Positions 46,805-58,500 of a DNA stretch of 64,000 bases are shown here, in pieces. The position numbers and the translations under genes were made by a program. Under the pieces are notes generated by a model. That model did no database searches and was not told where the DNA came from. It was given only the letters and a program-made list of their open reading frames with translations. The stretch is from Dryas octopetala (Eukaryota; Streptophyta; Magnoliopsida; Rosales; Rosaceae), in NCBI GenBank assembly GCA_963921425.1, contig OY992833.1:16161738-16225737 (forward strand), written 5' to 3'. Within the stretch, counting starts at the first letter, position 1; each line of letters starts with the position of its first letter.

Positions 46805-49800
46805 TCAATGTCTCCACCTTCGATTCCTGTAAACATGTCTTCCTTGATCACCACTTCTTTTACTCAGATGAGGGAATATCTTAAGAATGATGTGGATCTC
46901 CACAGAGTTGTAATACCAGTCCCTCCATCTCTTGCAAAACATAAGTGACCCAATGACACTTCCAAAGCCAACAATGAATCCAATTTCAGCAGTCACAAAA
47001 TCCCAATCAATATTCTCATGATGTCCAGAATTTGGATGGCTTCCTGTTGGTGGTGACATTGACCCTGTTTCGTTATCCACCGTCAAAGGAGGCCCCCATA
47101 ATCCTTTATTACCTATGAAGGAAGTTGCTGGAAATGTTGAAAACTGAGTACCAGTTGGAATTCTTCCGACCAGTTGATTATTGGAGAGATTCAAGAATGA
47201 AAGGAAAGTAAGTTCTGCAAGCTGTTGTGGAATTTGTCCGCTCAGGCTGTTATTTGAGAGGTCTAGGGACTCAACATGTTGTAAGTGACCGAATGATGAT
47301 GGGATTTCACCATTGAGGTCATTACTTGACAAGTTGAGGACATAGAGTGATTTGAGTTGTCCCATTTCCTTAGCTACTGATCCATTGAATTTGTTACTCG
47401 ACAAGTCAATTGAGGTGAAGATGGTTAGAATTTTTACCAGCTCCATCTCTAGACCTTTGCTGGTAACAGTGATTGTATCCTCATAATATACCTGAGAGAA
47501 TGTTAGGACTTCAAATTGAAGGTGATTGAGGACTGGCACAGCATCACCTTCATCAGCCCTCATTGCCTGCCAAGCTCTCAAGCATCTTCCTGGTATTTCA
47601 CCACCAAAATTGTTGTGAGCTAGGTCAATAATTTGAAGCATTGGCCAAGTGCCAGAGGTCTTGTGACATCCAATGCGCCCGTAAAATTTGTTGGATCGCA
47701 AAACAAGGACACGCAAGGTGGGTATATTCTGCAGCAGACTTGGGAAGGTACCTGTGATCTGATTGTTTCCAAGGTTTAAAACCTCTAACATTGTGCACTG
47801 GCCAATGGACTCTGGAAATTGACCTTCTATGTGATTTTGATTGAGGTCTAGAGTTTTCAAACTACAATTTCCAAGAAATTTGTCAGATATACTTCCTGTA
47901 AGGTTGTTTCTCCCCAAATTAAGTACTGCAAGTATGTCGCTCATTCCAACCAAGCATTGGGGAATCATGCCACTAAAATGATTATTGGATAGATCAAGAA
48001 CTTTAAGTGTCGCATTACATATTGATTCTGGAATCATCCCCTGTAAGTTATTGCTTGAAAGAGAGAAGAAAAATAATGTCCAAGGAAGGGAAATGTCTGT
48101 TGGTATGCTAGAGCTGAAATTATTCCTCGAGTAATCTATATATGAAGGAAGTAGTGGGAAAACTGGGATTTCTCCCTGAAGCTGGTTGGAGTGAAGGTCA
48201 AGCACAGATATAGAAGAAGTAAGATTGAGCATTGGACCTTCCAGAGTATCCAGGGAGTTACAAGAAAGATTTAACTGAAGAAGATTACTGAGCCTCCAAA
48301 TCCAGTTGGGTATCTTGCCATGAATCTGATTTTCCGAAAGGTCCAGAGAGGTTAATGCAGATTGATTTCTCAAGAAATCAGGGAATGTTCTCAACTTTCC
48401 AGAAGCCAATAGTAATGTGGTAAGTTGAGGAAAGGAAGGATATGAGGAATTGGTATCATCGTAACAAATCGACAAGCTGTTGTGTGAAAGATCAAGATGC
48501 GAAAGATTTCTTAGCTGTTGAAGATCATTAAGCAAAAACGGGCCACTGAAGTTGTTTGAAGAAAGTGAAAGAATCTTTAGCCCTCGGAGATTGAAGATAG
48601 ATGTGGGTATTGGCCCTTCCAGATTGTTGCTACTCAATTCAAGGGTGCCCAGAAAGTATGAAGAGATATTAGTAAAGTCAGGCAATTGACCAGAGAGCTG
48701 ATTGCTGGAAAGTAATAGTTTCTCTAGCATGGGATGAGAAAACAGAGATAACGGAATACTCCCATTGAGTAGATTTGAACGCAAGTCAAGGGTCACCATA
48801 TTGGTAAGGTTTTCTAATTGAGTGGAATTAATCTGACCTGTTAGATGGTTGAGGGAAAGATTTATTAGGGTCAGATTCTTGGCCATACTGAACAATGGAA
48901 TCGGACCAGTAAACCTGTTCCCTGACATATCCAAATAAACCAACTGGGTAAGGTTTGCCATTGATCTTGGGATTGATCCACTGAAATTGCAACTTGAAAT
49001 ATCTATTGTGGACAGCATTTTGAGGTCGCCAATAGAATTCGGAAATAACCCTGAAAAACTTGAACCACTTAGAACCAGAGATCGAAGAGATCCATTCTTC
49101 GGAAAGTCTGGTAAGGAACCTTGAAGCTGTGGATTACCCCATAAGTAAATAGTCTGGAGTGTAGGTACCTGGAAGATTTTCTTGGGAAAAGTACCATATA
49201 ACCCAGAATTACCGAGGCGCAAGGAAGTCAAGTTTTTGAAATTTGAAAAGAATTCTGGAACTGGAGTAGACAAATTATTATTTTCTATATGAATAACAGA
49301 GAGTGAATGAAGATTCAGTAAGGAAGAATGGATAGGGCCTGAAAGAGCACAACTGGACAAGCTCAACACCCTCAGGTTTGGCAGTGAAGCTGATATGGCT
49401 TGGCACCAATCATTTCTCTGTGCTGATATGTTTACGCCATCAAGATGAAGCTCAATAAGCTCCGAAAGGTTCCCAATCAGCAAACTCAAATTTGGAATCT
49501 CAAGTTTCAGTGAAGGAGTTTCAGCATAGTAAACGGTAGAGAAGTCAAGAATTACCAACCTTGTCAAGTGGGAAATCTCAATTGGAATCTGCCCTGCGAA
49601 GCCAGCATATGACAAATTCAAACTACTCAAACTGGTTAGCTTGCCGAGCTTGGAAGGAATCTGACTATAGTTGAATCTATTATAAGCCAGATTCAGGTTC
49701 TCCAAGTACTGCAGACTGAAAAGAGTACTTGAATTATCAAGTCCACCGGAAATTGATTCGCTGCTTAAGTCGAGATGGGTAACACAACCCTCTTTGCAGG

Positions 49801-50014
49801 ATACACCTTCCCAAGAACAGTAATCTGAGTCTTGATTCCACTTCACAAGTTTTGTGGATGATGCAAGGTCAAATTCAAGGCTGTTCTTCAAATGGAGCAA
49901 CAAAAGTTGCTCATCATCGCCGGAGCATTGGCTAGAGACCACAAATGTATGGCCGCTCATTGAAACAAAGTAAATGGGTATTAAGAAAAGCCATGAAAAC
50001 AGTGGAGTTCTCAT
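46805..50014 (-). CDS. LRR receptor-like protein 2 (Ve1/RLP type), 1069 aa
   Basis: Tandem paralogue of the 1019-aa receptor-like protein, also intronless, with the same signal peptide, LRRNT cap, LRR solenoid, island, single TM helix with GxxxG (about residues 1005-1026) and basic tail. It carries a two-LRR block (LLNGSIPLSLFSHPMLEKLL through QLPDFTNISSYF, about 49 residues, 48637-48790) that is missing from paralogue 1, and the QIPSKLGKLT segment. It is the more complete copy and probably closer to the ancestral gene (inference). Substitutions cluster in predicted solvent-exposed LRR positions and near the island (e.g. FPLLPSYIDYS versus LPGLPSYIDYS). A foldback element begins 487 bases upstream of the start codon and may affect expression. 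Confidence 0.94.
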   Translation of the reverse strand: MRTPLFSWLFLIPIYFVSMSGHTFVVSSQCSGDDEQLLLLHLKNSLEFDLASSTKLVKWNQDSDYCSWEGVSCKEGCVTHLDLSSESISGGLDNSSTLFSLQYLENLNLAYNRFNYSQIPSKLGKLTSLSSLNLSYAGFAGQIPIEISHLTRLVILDFSTVYYAETPSLKLEIPNLSLLIGNLSELIELHLDGVNISAQRNDWCQAISASLPNLRVLSLSSCALSGPIHSSLLNLHSLSVIHIENNNLSTPVPEFFSNFKNLTSLRLGNSGLYGTFPKKIFQVPTLQTIYLWGNPQLQGSLPDFPKNGSLRSLVLSGSSFSGLFPNSIGDLKMLSTIDISSCNFSGSIPRSMANLTQLVYLDMSGNRFTGPIPLFSMAKNLTLINLSLNHLTGQINSTQLENLTNMVTLDLRSNLLNGSIPLSLFSHPMLEKLLLSSNQLSGQLPDFTNISSYFLGTLELSSNNLEGPIPTSIFNLRGLKILSLSSNNFSGPFLLNDLQQLRNLSHLDLSHNSLSICYDDTNSSYPSFPQLTTLLLASGKLRTFPDFLRNQSALTSLDLSENQIHGKIPNWIWRLSNLLQLNLSCNSLDTLEGPMLNLTSSISVLDLHSNQLQGEIPVFPLLPSYIDYSRNNFSSSIPTDISLPWTLFFFSLSSNNLQGMIPESICNATLKVLDLSNNHFSGMIPQCLVGMSDILAVLNLGRNNLTGSISDKFLGNCSLKTLDLNQNHIEGQFPESIGQCTMLEVLNLGNNQITGTFPSLLQNIPTLRVLVLRSNKFYGRIGCHKTSGTWPMLQIIDLAHNNFGGEIPGRCLRAWQAMRADEGDAVPVLNHLQFEVLTFSQVYYEDTITVTSKGLEMELVKILTIFTSIDLSSNKFNGSVAKEMGQLKSLYVLNLSSNDLNGEIPSSFGHLQHVESLDLSNNSLSGQIPQQLAELTFLSFLNLSNNQLVGRIPTGTQFSTFPATSFIGNKGLWGPPLTVDNETGSMSPPTGSHPNSGHHENIDWDFVTAEIGFIVGFGSVIGSLMFCKRWRDWYYNSVEIHIILKIFPHLSKRSGDQGRHVYRNRRWRH

Positions 50015-50489
50015 TGAAACCTCTGATATTTAAAACCACTATGCAGATGCACTCTTGAAGTGTTACGTTTATATGATGTGGATGAGTCCTTGGGGCGGCT
50101 TTTTAAACCCACGACTCTGGTTTTAAATTGATTGTGGTTTCATTTTCTTCTTCTTTTTTCTTTTTTAAAAATAAGTTTCCCTGGTTCCCTCTTGCCAGGA
50201 AATTGTACATATATGATCTTATCCTTACCTAACAAATGTCATCTCCGTTTTTCTTTTTTAATTGTCAATCTGTAACTCTCACAGTGGAAAGTGTGGAAAT
50301 TTCAGTACCAAATGGAAAGATTCTATTATATATAATAATGTGTATATATATGAGAGAAAAGTCAGGCACAATTATGAGGGAACCTCCTTTGCATTTGGGA
50401 AAAATGGGACAACTTGCAGAGAGCAAAAATTTCTGATAATAATGGAAAATGTTCAAACCAATACTTCAGTATCATCCTTGGAAAAGAGT

Positions 50490-51618
50490 AAAACCTCATA
50501 TAGCAGTTTTGCTCACCTTCTTTAATTCAGGTGTATGCTCACCTCCCATCTAAAATGCTGCCATATGTTTAAAAAATTAACCATGAGTTAATCTATTATA
50601 TTTAATTATTTATGATATTATAATGATGAGAGAGAAAAATAATTTGACAACTCTTTTCTACTTTTATCCTTATCTTTTATTACTCAACTTTTTTCCACTT
50701 TTTTATTACCTATTAATTTTTATTTTCTCTTTTATTTAATTATTTCTAATAATTTTTGCTTCTTTTGTTTTTTTGGTCTTCTCCAGTACGCCTCTAGTAT
50801 CTAAAAAACCACATGCATTTAATAATTTTTGCTTTTTTTTTTTTTTGCTCTTTTCTAGTATGCCTCTAGTACCCAAAAAACCACATCCAATTTTTTTGGG
50901 TCTTCTCATGTATACACCTTTTATCTAATTTTTTAATTAATTAAAAAAAATAATCCAACAACACATTTTTTTTTTTTGCCTAAGAATTCTTCTTTCTTGT
51001 CTCATACATGACCTTTTCAGATCAAACAAATTCTTAAGTCAATCCAAGGTGTTGCAGCATTTGAAGAGAGAAGAATAGTTGCAACGACATAATTTTTTTT
51101 TTTGAACTCATGTAACTTTTTTATTGGATTTTCTATGTATGTAAATGAGATGTTTTAGATTTTTGTTTGGCCAACATTTTAGATTAAACTTTGCAAATGA
51201 GTTTTTTGTTAGAATTGCAAATGTGTTGTTAGAATATTTTTATTTTTTAATTAATTAAAAAAAAAAGATAAATGTGTATACAGGAGAAGACCCAAAAAAA
51301 TGGATGTGATTTTTTGAATACTAGAGGCGTACTGGAGAAGAGCAAAAAAACAAAAGAAGTAAATTATTAGAAATAATTAAATAAAAGAGAAAAGAGAAAT
51401 TAACGGGTGATAAAAAAAGTTGAGTAATAAAAGATAAGGATAAAATAAGAAAAGAGTTGTCAAATTATTTTTCTCTCTCATCATTATAACATCATAAATA
51501 ATTAAATACAATAGTTAACTCAAGGTTAGTTTTTTAAACACGTGACAGTATTTTAGATGGGAGGTGAGCATACTCCTGAGTTAAAGGAGGTGAGCAAAAC
51601 TGCTCTCAAAACCTCATA
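50490..51618. mobile_element. 1.1-kb foldback element with 11-bp flanking repeat, unit 2 only
   Basis: The body is 50501-51607 (1107 bp), with arms of about 430 bases starting AGCAGTTTTGCTCACCT and its inverse. AAAACCTCATA flanks both sides (50490-50500, 51608-51618). Unit 1 shows the uninterrupted site (AAAACCTCATACAACC, near 37521). The left arm holds an internal duplication around TACGCCTCTAGTA. Long TIRs and a TSD of 9-11 bases suggest a MULE-type foldback element. Non-coding; transcripts through it would form long double-stranded RNA. Confidence 0.92.
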
Positions 51619-52597
51619 CAACCATGTCAGTTTACATTTAGCCATGCAGTTTGGCACTTAATAATCAGGGGACATATTGGCATAAATGCATTTAAATAAG
51701 AGCATGATTTTTTTTTTGGTCTGATAAATAAGACCGATAACAAAATCCACATTCTACAAAGCCAAAACATTTATCTCAAAAAAAAAAAAAAAAAAAAAAA
51801 AAAAGTGAAAACCCAACACCACTATTTAAGCCAAAACTTGAAACTTCTTTTAACATCAGGAAGAAAAATAGAAAAATATCGCTAGACTGGTCACACACTT
51901 ATTCAATATGAATGAATAAGGTCAACAGTTTGAAGTTTCAATATGCAACCAAACCAATTAAAAGTCATGCAAAGGACTTGTTTCGTGTATAATGGGGGCT
52001 CCCCCTTCTTGGAATGAACCTATGCCGTGTCCAACTCCACTCCCCGGGTTTCCCATTGACCAAGACACCATGAATACGTTAAGCAGTCTTTCTGCCCTTT
52101 AGGCAAAGATAGAGATGCTGCTTCTGACCAAGAAAAAAATAGGTAGAGATGTTGATCTTGCTGATCTGATTTGACCTGAACTCTGAAGCTTAATCAAGGG
52201 ACTGCGAGCCTCAGCTTATCAGTAATTGACTGACTTTAAAATGGTCCAAGATGCTTAAAGGTGAATAGGTACTGATGCAAGCAAAGCAGAAGAGAATTTG
52301 AATTGGGCCAACTTAGTCATATCTTGATGCAAGTCTTTTTAAGTTGGTGGACAACTTCAACTTCAACTCTAACTTAGTCTCTCATAATTGAAACAATGAA
52401 ACTATAAGAACCTTAATCAAACTTGGCCCAACCTAGAGCAACCACAAATGTAATTTGACCAAAATTATTCTCCTTCTGGTTGTTCAGTCTATACAATGAA
52501 CATATTTCATAATAAGCTAATACTGACTAACTGCAAAGAGTGAAACTTTATATGGTTAAGCAAATATATATACATATGACAATTTACAGTCTAAAAG
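51619..52597. other. Duplicated intergenic DNA with the LINE empty site
   Basis: Matches unit 1 but lacks the LINE. The pre-insertion target AAAGGTGAATAGGTACT lies at 52257-52273. A long A run sits at about 51779-51804. No exon. Confidence 0.6.
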
Positions 52598-53794
52598 TTA
52601 TGCATCTCTGTTTTGGTTGAAGCAATATGCAGGTGCTTGAGTAACTGAATCTGGCAAAACTTCTCCAACCTCAAATGTCATCACGTGACTAGATATTCCT
52701 GCAAAATTATCACACTCTCAGGTCACTATATCTTTTCTAACAGGTGAACCGCAACCTGTTCAATTATTGCATCCCCTACATTCTTACATTAACCATAAAA
52801 ACTGATAAAGATAAAGGGTAACATTTTCTTGTAAAGAACCGGCAAATTAAATTACTAAATTCTTCAATGACAAATCTACTAGGTGTTGAAAAAACAGTCC
52901 TCTGGATTTATATAATTGTTATATGCAAGTTTAGAGTTGAGACAGTCGCAATTAAAGTCGAACTGGCCTAAGAGTCAAAATCATGAATTTTTCAAAACAG
53001 GGGTCAAAATTGTAAATCCCCCATTAAAGTGCACCATTTTATGAAGTTTCCCATCAATTGGATTAATCATTTTTGTTAGACTGTTTGACATTGGAACATA
53101 TTTCTATAGATAAAAAGAAGAAATAATATTGATCTAATTGTGGGTTCATTTGAGGAGTTACTAGGACACAAACATATTGACAAACAAAGTTTTGTCACTG
53201 ATAAAGATAGAGAAAATAACTTGAACATTAATGAACACCAACAAAGTGCATATGGGTGAAAGTATATAAAGTTATAAAACATTATGAATTGCAAGCAATT
53301 TAGATGAATATATATGACATACCATCATAGAAATCCCAACGAACTGGCCTCTTAGTGTGAACATCCTCATAGTACCAAATGAAATCCACCTTCTCCCACA
53401 CATTGCAAAGAAACCCATCAGTGACTTGAGTCCCAAGGTAGTCTGCTCCATCAAGAAAATCAGGCCTTGGAATACCCACTTCAAACTCTGTAACCTCGCA
53501 TCCTCCTCCATCACCTATGGTGTAGTAAAACGACGTGCCGTTGTTCCACTCCACATCATACAAAACCTCACCTAGCTGCTTCTGAAATATGTTCACATTG
53601 CGCCCTCTAGGCCAGTCGTACCACAGGTCGCTGAGCTGGAGGTGTGTTGAGGTCAAGTTCATGTATAGAAGGGCATGGAATTGCTCTGGCCATGGTGAGG
53701 GTGTTGGGGATAAGCTTGAGGTAGTCGCTAGCTGCAGGGTTAGAGAGGTTGCTAAGCATAGTTGAAGAAGAAGTGGTAGGTTGAACTGCTTCAT
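52598..53794 (-). CDS. At4g14100-like secreted protein, copy 2
   Basis: Two exons, 53794-53323 and 52698-52598, with the same structure and splice sites as copy 1 (190 aa). Signal peptide [20 protein letters not shown]; conserved [46 protein letters not shown] and the APAYCF end. Both copies look intact. The function of the family is unknown. It lies head to tail between receptor gene 2 and the xylose isomerase 3' end, all on the minus strand. Confidence 0.9.
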
Positions 53795-54245
53795 CTTTTT
53801 TTGTTTTTGTTTTTCTCCTTTTTTCTTTCTAATCTTGCTCTGCTTCTTCAGATGGCTACTCATTTTGTGGGTATTGAGGTATGGTCCGTAATCCGTATGG
53901 ATGGGAATAAATAAAGCGATAATCCAAGTTCCAATTGAGTGGTTGAGAAGCAAAGACGTTGCTCATCAGTGTGTTTGTAGGAAGAACCTTCAAATTTTAT
54001 AAACCTTTAAAGTGATGGGATTCACAAACTGATTTATTTAGTTAAGCAGTTAAGCTATTTAGTTGATGGGATTTAATTGTAGGATTTCTAATTTTTTTTT
54101 TTTTTATATTTCTAATTGGAGGACCAGACACTAGACACCGATGTCCCGGTCTTCGGTCTGGGGTCTGGGTTTAGGTCACGAATCTGAATATAAGTCCGTG
54201 TCCTGAGTTCGAGGTCCCAAGTTTGCATTAGGGTGTGTTTGGATA

Positions 54246-54609
54246 AAAGAATTTGGGTTAAATACAAAAATGATTCATGAATTTTACTGTAATTCTCAAT
54301 TTGGTCCATTAACTATAAAAGTGTCAATTTGGTCCACAAATTTCTCAAGTTGTACCAAAGCAGTATAAACGTTAACTTTCATAAAAAAATTTAAGCTAAA
54401 ATGTGATGAATGGACTGAAATGTCCTTAAAATGTAGTCACATGTTGTGCACATAACTAGTTCTGTTAATTTTTTAGATGAAAGTTAACGTTTGTACTGCT
54501 TTAGTACAATATGAGAAATTCATGAACCGATATTTTTTATAATTATTGAACCAAATTGAAAATCACAATAAAATTCGTGGACCATTTTGATATTTAACTC
54601 AAAGAACTT
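54246..54609. mobile_element. TIR element (GGGTTAAATAC type), uninterrupted copy in unit 2
   Basis: The body is 54255-54600 (346 bp) with TIRs of about 120 bases meeting at ACAAACGTTAACTT-like words. Flanks are AAAGAATTT and AAAGAACTT. It predates the duplication. It contains the single TAAATACAA site (54259-54267) that was the target of the nested element in unit 1. Confidence 0.85.
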
Positions 54610-55595
54610 TGACGTGAGATTTGGAGTCAAGATAGTGTTTACAACTCCATCTTGCTAAAGTCCCTTGTTTAACTAAAAGATAAAATTTGTCAGACTCGCT
54701 TTTAAACTGGGCTCATGTTCATCATAAGAAATCTTGGGCATAGAAATCATACAAGTTCAGTGCTTCCAGTAATCTTCTGCCCATAGCTACTAGATAGGAG
54801 TTTGGAAATTTTGGATCCTCAAATAAAAAAAGCTAGAGACAATAAAAGTTCTTAAATTTAAATTGTCAAATGATGAGACTAGTGACATGATGATATAGAT
54901 ATCTTAACAGCTACAAATAAATGAATCTCATAATTGATTAAAATATAAAACACAACAAAATTAGAAATCAAAATTTCAGAATTTAATTTGTTGCCAGTAA
55001 CATTACTTTCCCTAAACTAGCTAATCACCAAGACTTCTCTTTTAGGGGCTTTAGATATATGCCAAGATAATCAAACTGCAGAGGCTGTCCAGATAGTTCA
55101 GGGCAAATCATGCTTCATGTGGTGCACTTCATATTGTTCAAGTAGGAAAGGAAAACTCTCAACAACAGAAAAATTATTACATGTGATAGGTACATAAGGC
55201 ACTCTTCTCAGAACAACTAATTCATGTGATTAGCCCATAAGGAGATATTATGACTAATCACATTGGCCACTTATTGTAAGAGGTGTTTTGTATACACCTG
55301 TTACATGAAAAATTTCTCTTAACAGCAAATGACTCATATCATGTTCCACAGCTCAATGTCAATGTTGTACCATGCTAATGACTCAAAATTTTGTAATGGC
55401 CCATGTTAGATGAGCATTATATAATTTATATTTACCATCCTAATATAAGAAAACTGCAACTCTAAAAGGTTATAAGGATCTAGATCAACCGGTTACTTGT
55501 ATGTATTCAAAAAACAAAAACTAAGGTCATTGGAAAATATTACAATGTATTATTTCTAATAAAAGAAGAAAAACTGGCTATCCTATGCTGCATCT

Positions 55596-58500
55596 CTACA
55601 AAGCAGACTGGAAGATCATCTCCGCAAGTTCCTGCAACACAGCACACAACTTACTGTTAGATTGCATCATTAAGGCCAAACTGGAAGATCAACTAAGGCC
55701 AAACTGAACATATGGGTTAACTACACCAGAGACAACAAAATAGAACACTGTGGTTTTGCTAGCTTGGTTGTGCACCTTTACAGGTTGGAAATGCACTCTG
55801 GTATCGATATCAACAGACATTGAAATGGAAAGATATAACTTGTAACCCAGGACTAACAACCAAAAGATTGAGAAAATGTCTCCCCAAGCATCTGGATGTT
55901 CATAAGGTTTGAAATCAACATAGATACCTCATTTCAAGAGTGGATTCTGAATGAGAGGCTTTTGGACATACCAAATATAAGTCATATAATGCTGATAGAT
56001 TGTATTTTTAGATTATAAATGAGTAATATCCATAGATTTGGAGAGGTTTTGGAGAGGTGTGTGGGTGGATTGATGTGTAACATCAAGGAAGAAGGGTTTC
56101 AAAGTAGATGAGATATATCAAAGGGAACAAGGAAAAGAACATCAAAGGATACAATATTTACAACAAAAAGCTAGCATGAAAACTTCATTGTGCACAGAAG
56201 TCAAAGAGGGAAAAGTATCCGGCTAAGAAAATTGAGAGGACAATGTTTACATGCACAGCTAAGGAAAATCTAGCATGAAAACTTCATTGCATGCACAGCG
56301 CCAGTTGTGAGGAAAAAACTGTTTCATAATTGTTTTAAAATATTTTTAAATTACCTGCTTGGCAGAAGGAACTTTTGGTTCACCCCACTCCATGGCCTTC
56401 TTCTCAAGATATTCAAAATCAGCCTTACCAGCCTGTGGAAGGTGCATTACCGTGCATTAGCCATCTAAACCATTTAGAACCAAGAAATGAGATAAAGCAT
56501 TTGAAGGTTGTTACCTCTATTTTAGTCCCAATTTCTGTATCGAAACTCTCATATCGCTTGCGAACTAGCTCAGCCAGAGAACCATCCTTAAAAAGTCATC
56601 AAACTTCCATTAAGTCATTAAAAACTTTATAGAGTCGAGAACGCACATGCACACACACACACATTACCTCAATCAGCTTGGCAACATTACGGAGTCCACG
56701 GGCCAGGGTATCCATTCCGCTAATATGAGCAATGAACAAATCCTCAACATCTGTGCTTTCTCTTCGTCTAGACATTGTGGCATTAAAAAAACAGAACAAT
56801 TAAATGGAAACCCAACTACCAGGATGAAAGATATCACATCTATGCAAATACAAATCATATGGAAAGACAGGAACTTACAATTTTGCATCAAAGTTGAATC
56901 CTCCTGGTGCCAGTCCTCCCTGTGTTAGGGGAAAAAAGAGAAAGAAAAAGAAAATTTGATTCAGTTCATGAAATTGCATGCCAAATCATAAGTTCTTAAA
57001 TCTTACAACTACAACATGAAAAAGATTCATCTCTGACATACATTTTTTACCACACTGAGCATAACCATGGTCGCCTCTGCAAAATCTGTGAGAAACTGAT
57101 CTGTATCCCATCCTGTGACAACAACAAACAGATCATATTACAAATTCCATTACTGGAATGCTTCGGGGGCCAATAAGTTAAACCGTTTACAACTATAGAA
57201 TACCAATCTGAGGATCTCCAGTGTTTGCATCAATGTTTCCCAATAAACCATTGAGTCTTGCAGTTTCAAGCTCATGATGACAGCTGCAAAGGACACAAGT
57301 ATCAGAGGTTTGCAGAAGGATTTAACAATTTCTCATTTGCTGGCACAATTCTAGAGAGATATATAAAGTAAAAATTTACTTCAGAAGAGGTTAAGAGTTA
57401 AGATGCAAAATGTGAAGTACCTGTGACCAGATAGTGTGGCATGGTTGCACTCAATGTTAAGTTTATATTCCCCTACAAAAGGAAATCGGATAACAGGGTT
57501 GAGGATTACTTCTTACAACTAAAGAAAATAGCACATGTTAAAAAATGATTTTCAATTTCTGCTCTTTGCTTTTCAATGATAACAAATGCAAGAGTACACT
57601 GTTAAGTATTTTTTTTTTTCTAAAGAATTCAAATAAGTGGATTGAAGAGTCATTTTGGAGGGAAATAATGCATCCTCTACATGGCTAAGCCCATATGGGT
57701 AAAAATAGTATTCCAAGATGCACCATTAACAAATCAAATGTACATGGAGAAGGATACAATAAAAGCAACTGTGTGGAGAAAAACAAAAGCAAAGGGTAAA
57801 ATGGTATTGTCCAACAGGTGTATAAAAACTAAATTAGAATGCCTGTAGTACATATGAAATTCCGCAACTCATTTCATTCATATAGGCATATAGCTAATCT
57901 GAGTGCCAACAACTGAAAAGTAAAACAGTTAAATGACTCATGAATAAATGCATCTTCGTTGGGCTGGATAAAAAAAAAAAAAAAAAGAATGTAGGGAGTG
58001 CTTGTAAAGATTACCTATAAGGCCATATTTTCGCAGGAAATTTGCTGTTGTTGCAGCATCCCAGTCATACCTAACAGAAATTATCTCATAGGTAAAAATA
58101 TACATATGTATAAACCATATTTAAAACTAATCAAGCAGAAGCATACTGGTGTTTGGTAGGTTCTTGAGGTTTGGGTTCAATCAACAGTGTCCCTGAATGG
58201 CACAATAGGATTAGAAAAGAAAAAAGAAAAAAACAACCATAAGCTCCTTAAAAATTTTAGCAAAGCAACAAATGAAAAATATAAATAAATAAAAGCATTG
58301 AGAAACTACTATTCTCATAATGTGATAAAAGTCAAAGTTATACAACTATCTGGTATAATGCATTGGAATAAATTTAGCACAAGGGTACCATTGAATCCAA
58401 TTTTCTTTTTATAGGCAACAGCAGCTTCAAGAAACCTTGCCTGTAAATATGTGACCAACAGCTCTTGTTAAATAATGAGGAAGGCCGAAGGCATCATAAT

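Larger units (their letters stand above)
43891..56413. repeat. Tandem duplication, unit 2 (12.5 kb)
   Basis: Second copy of the duplicated block, continuing at its right end into the intact xylose isomerase exon 19. It has its own foldback insertion (50501-51607) and lacks the LINE and the foldback element found in unit 1. Its receptor gene has two more LRRs than the unit 1 copy. Confidence 0.97.

Noticed and set aside
33978..50014. Receptor-like kinases
   Set aside because: Both proteins end about 44 residues after the membrane helix; there is no kinase domain, so they are receptor-like proteins.
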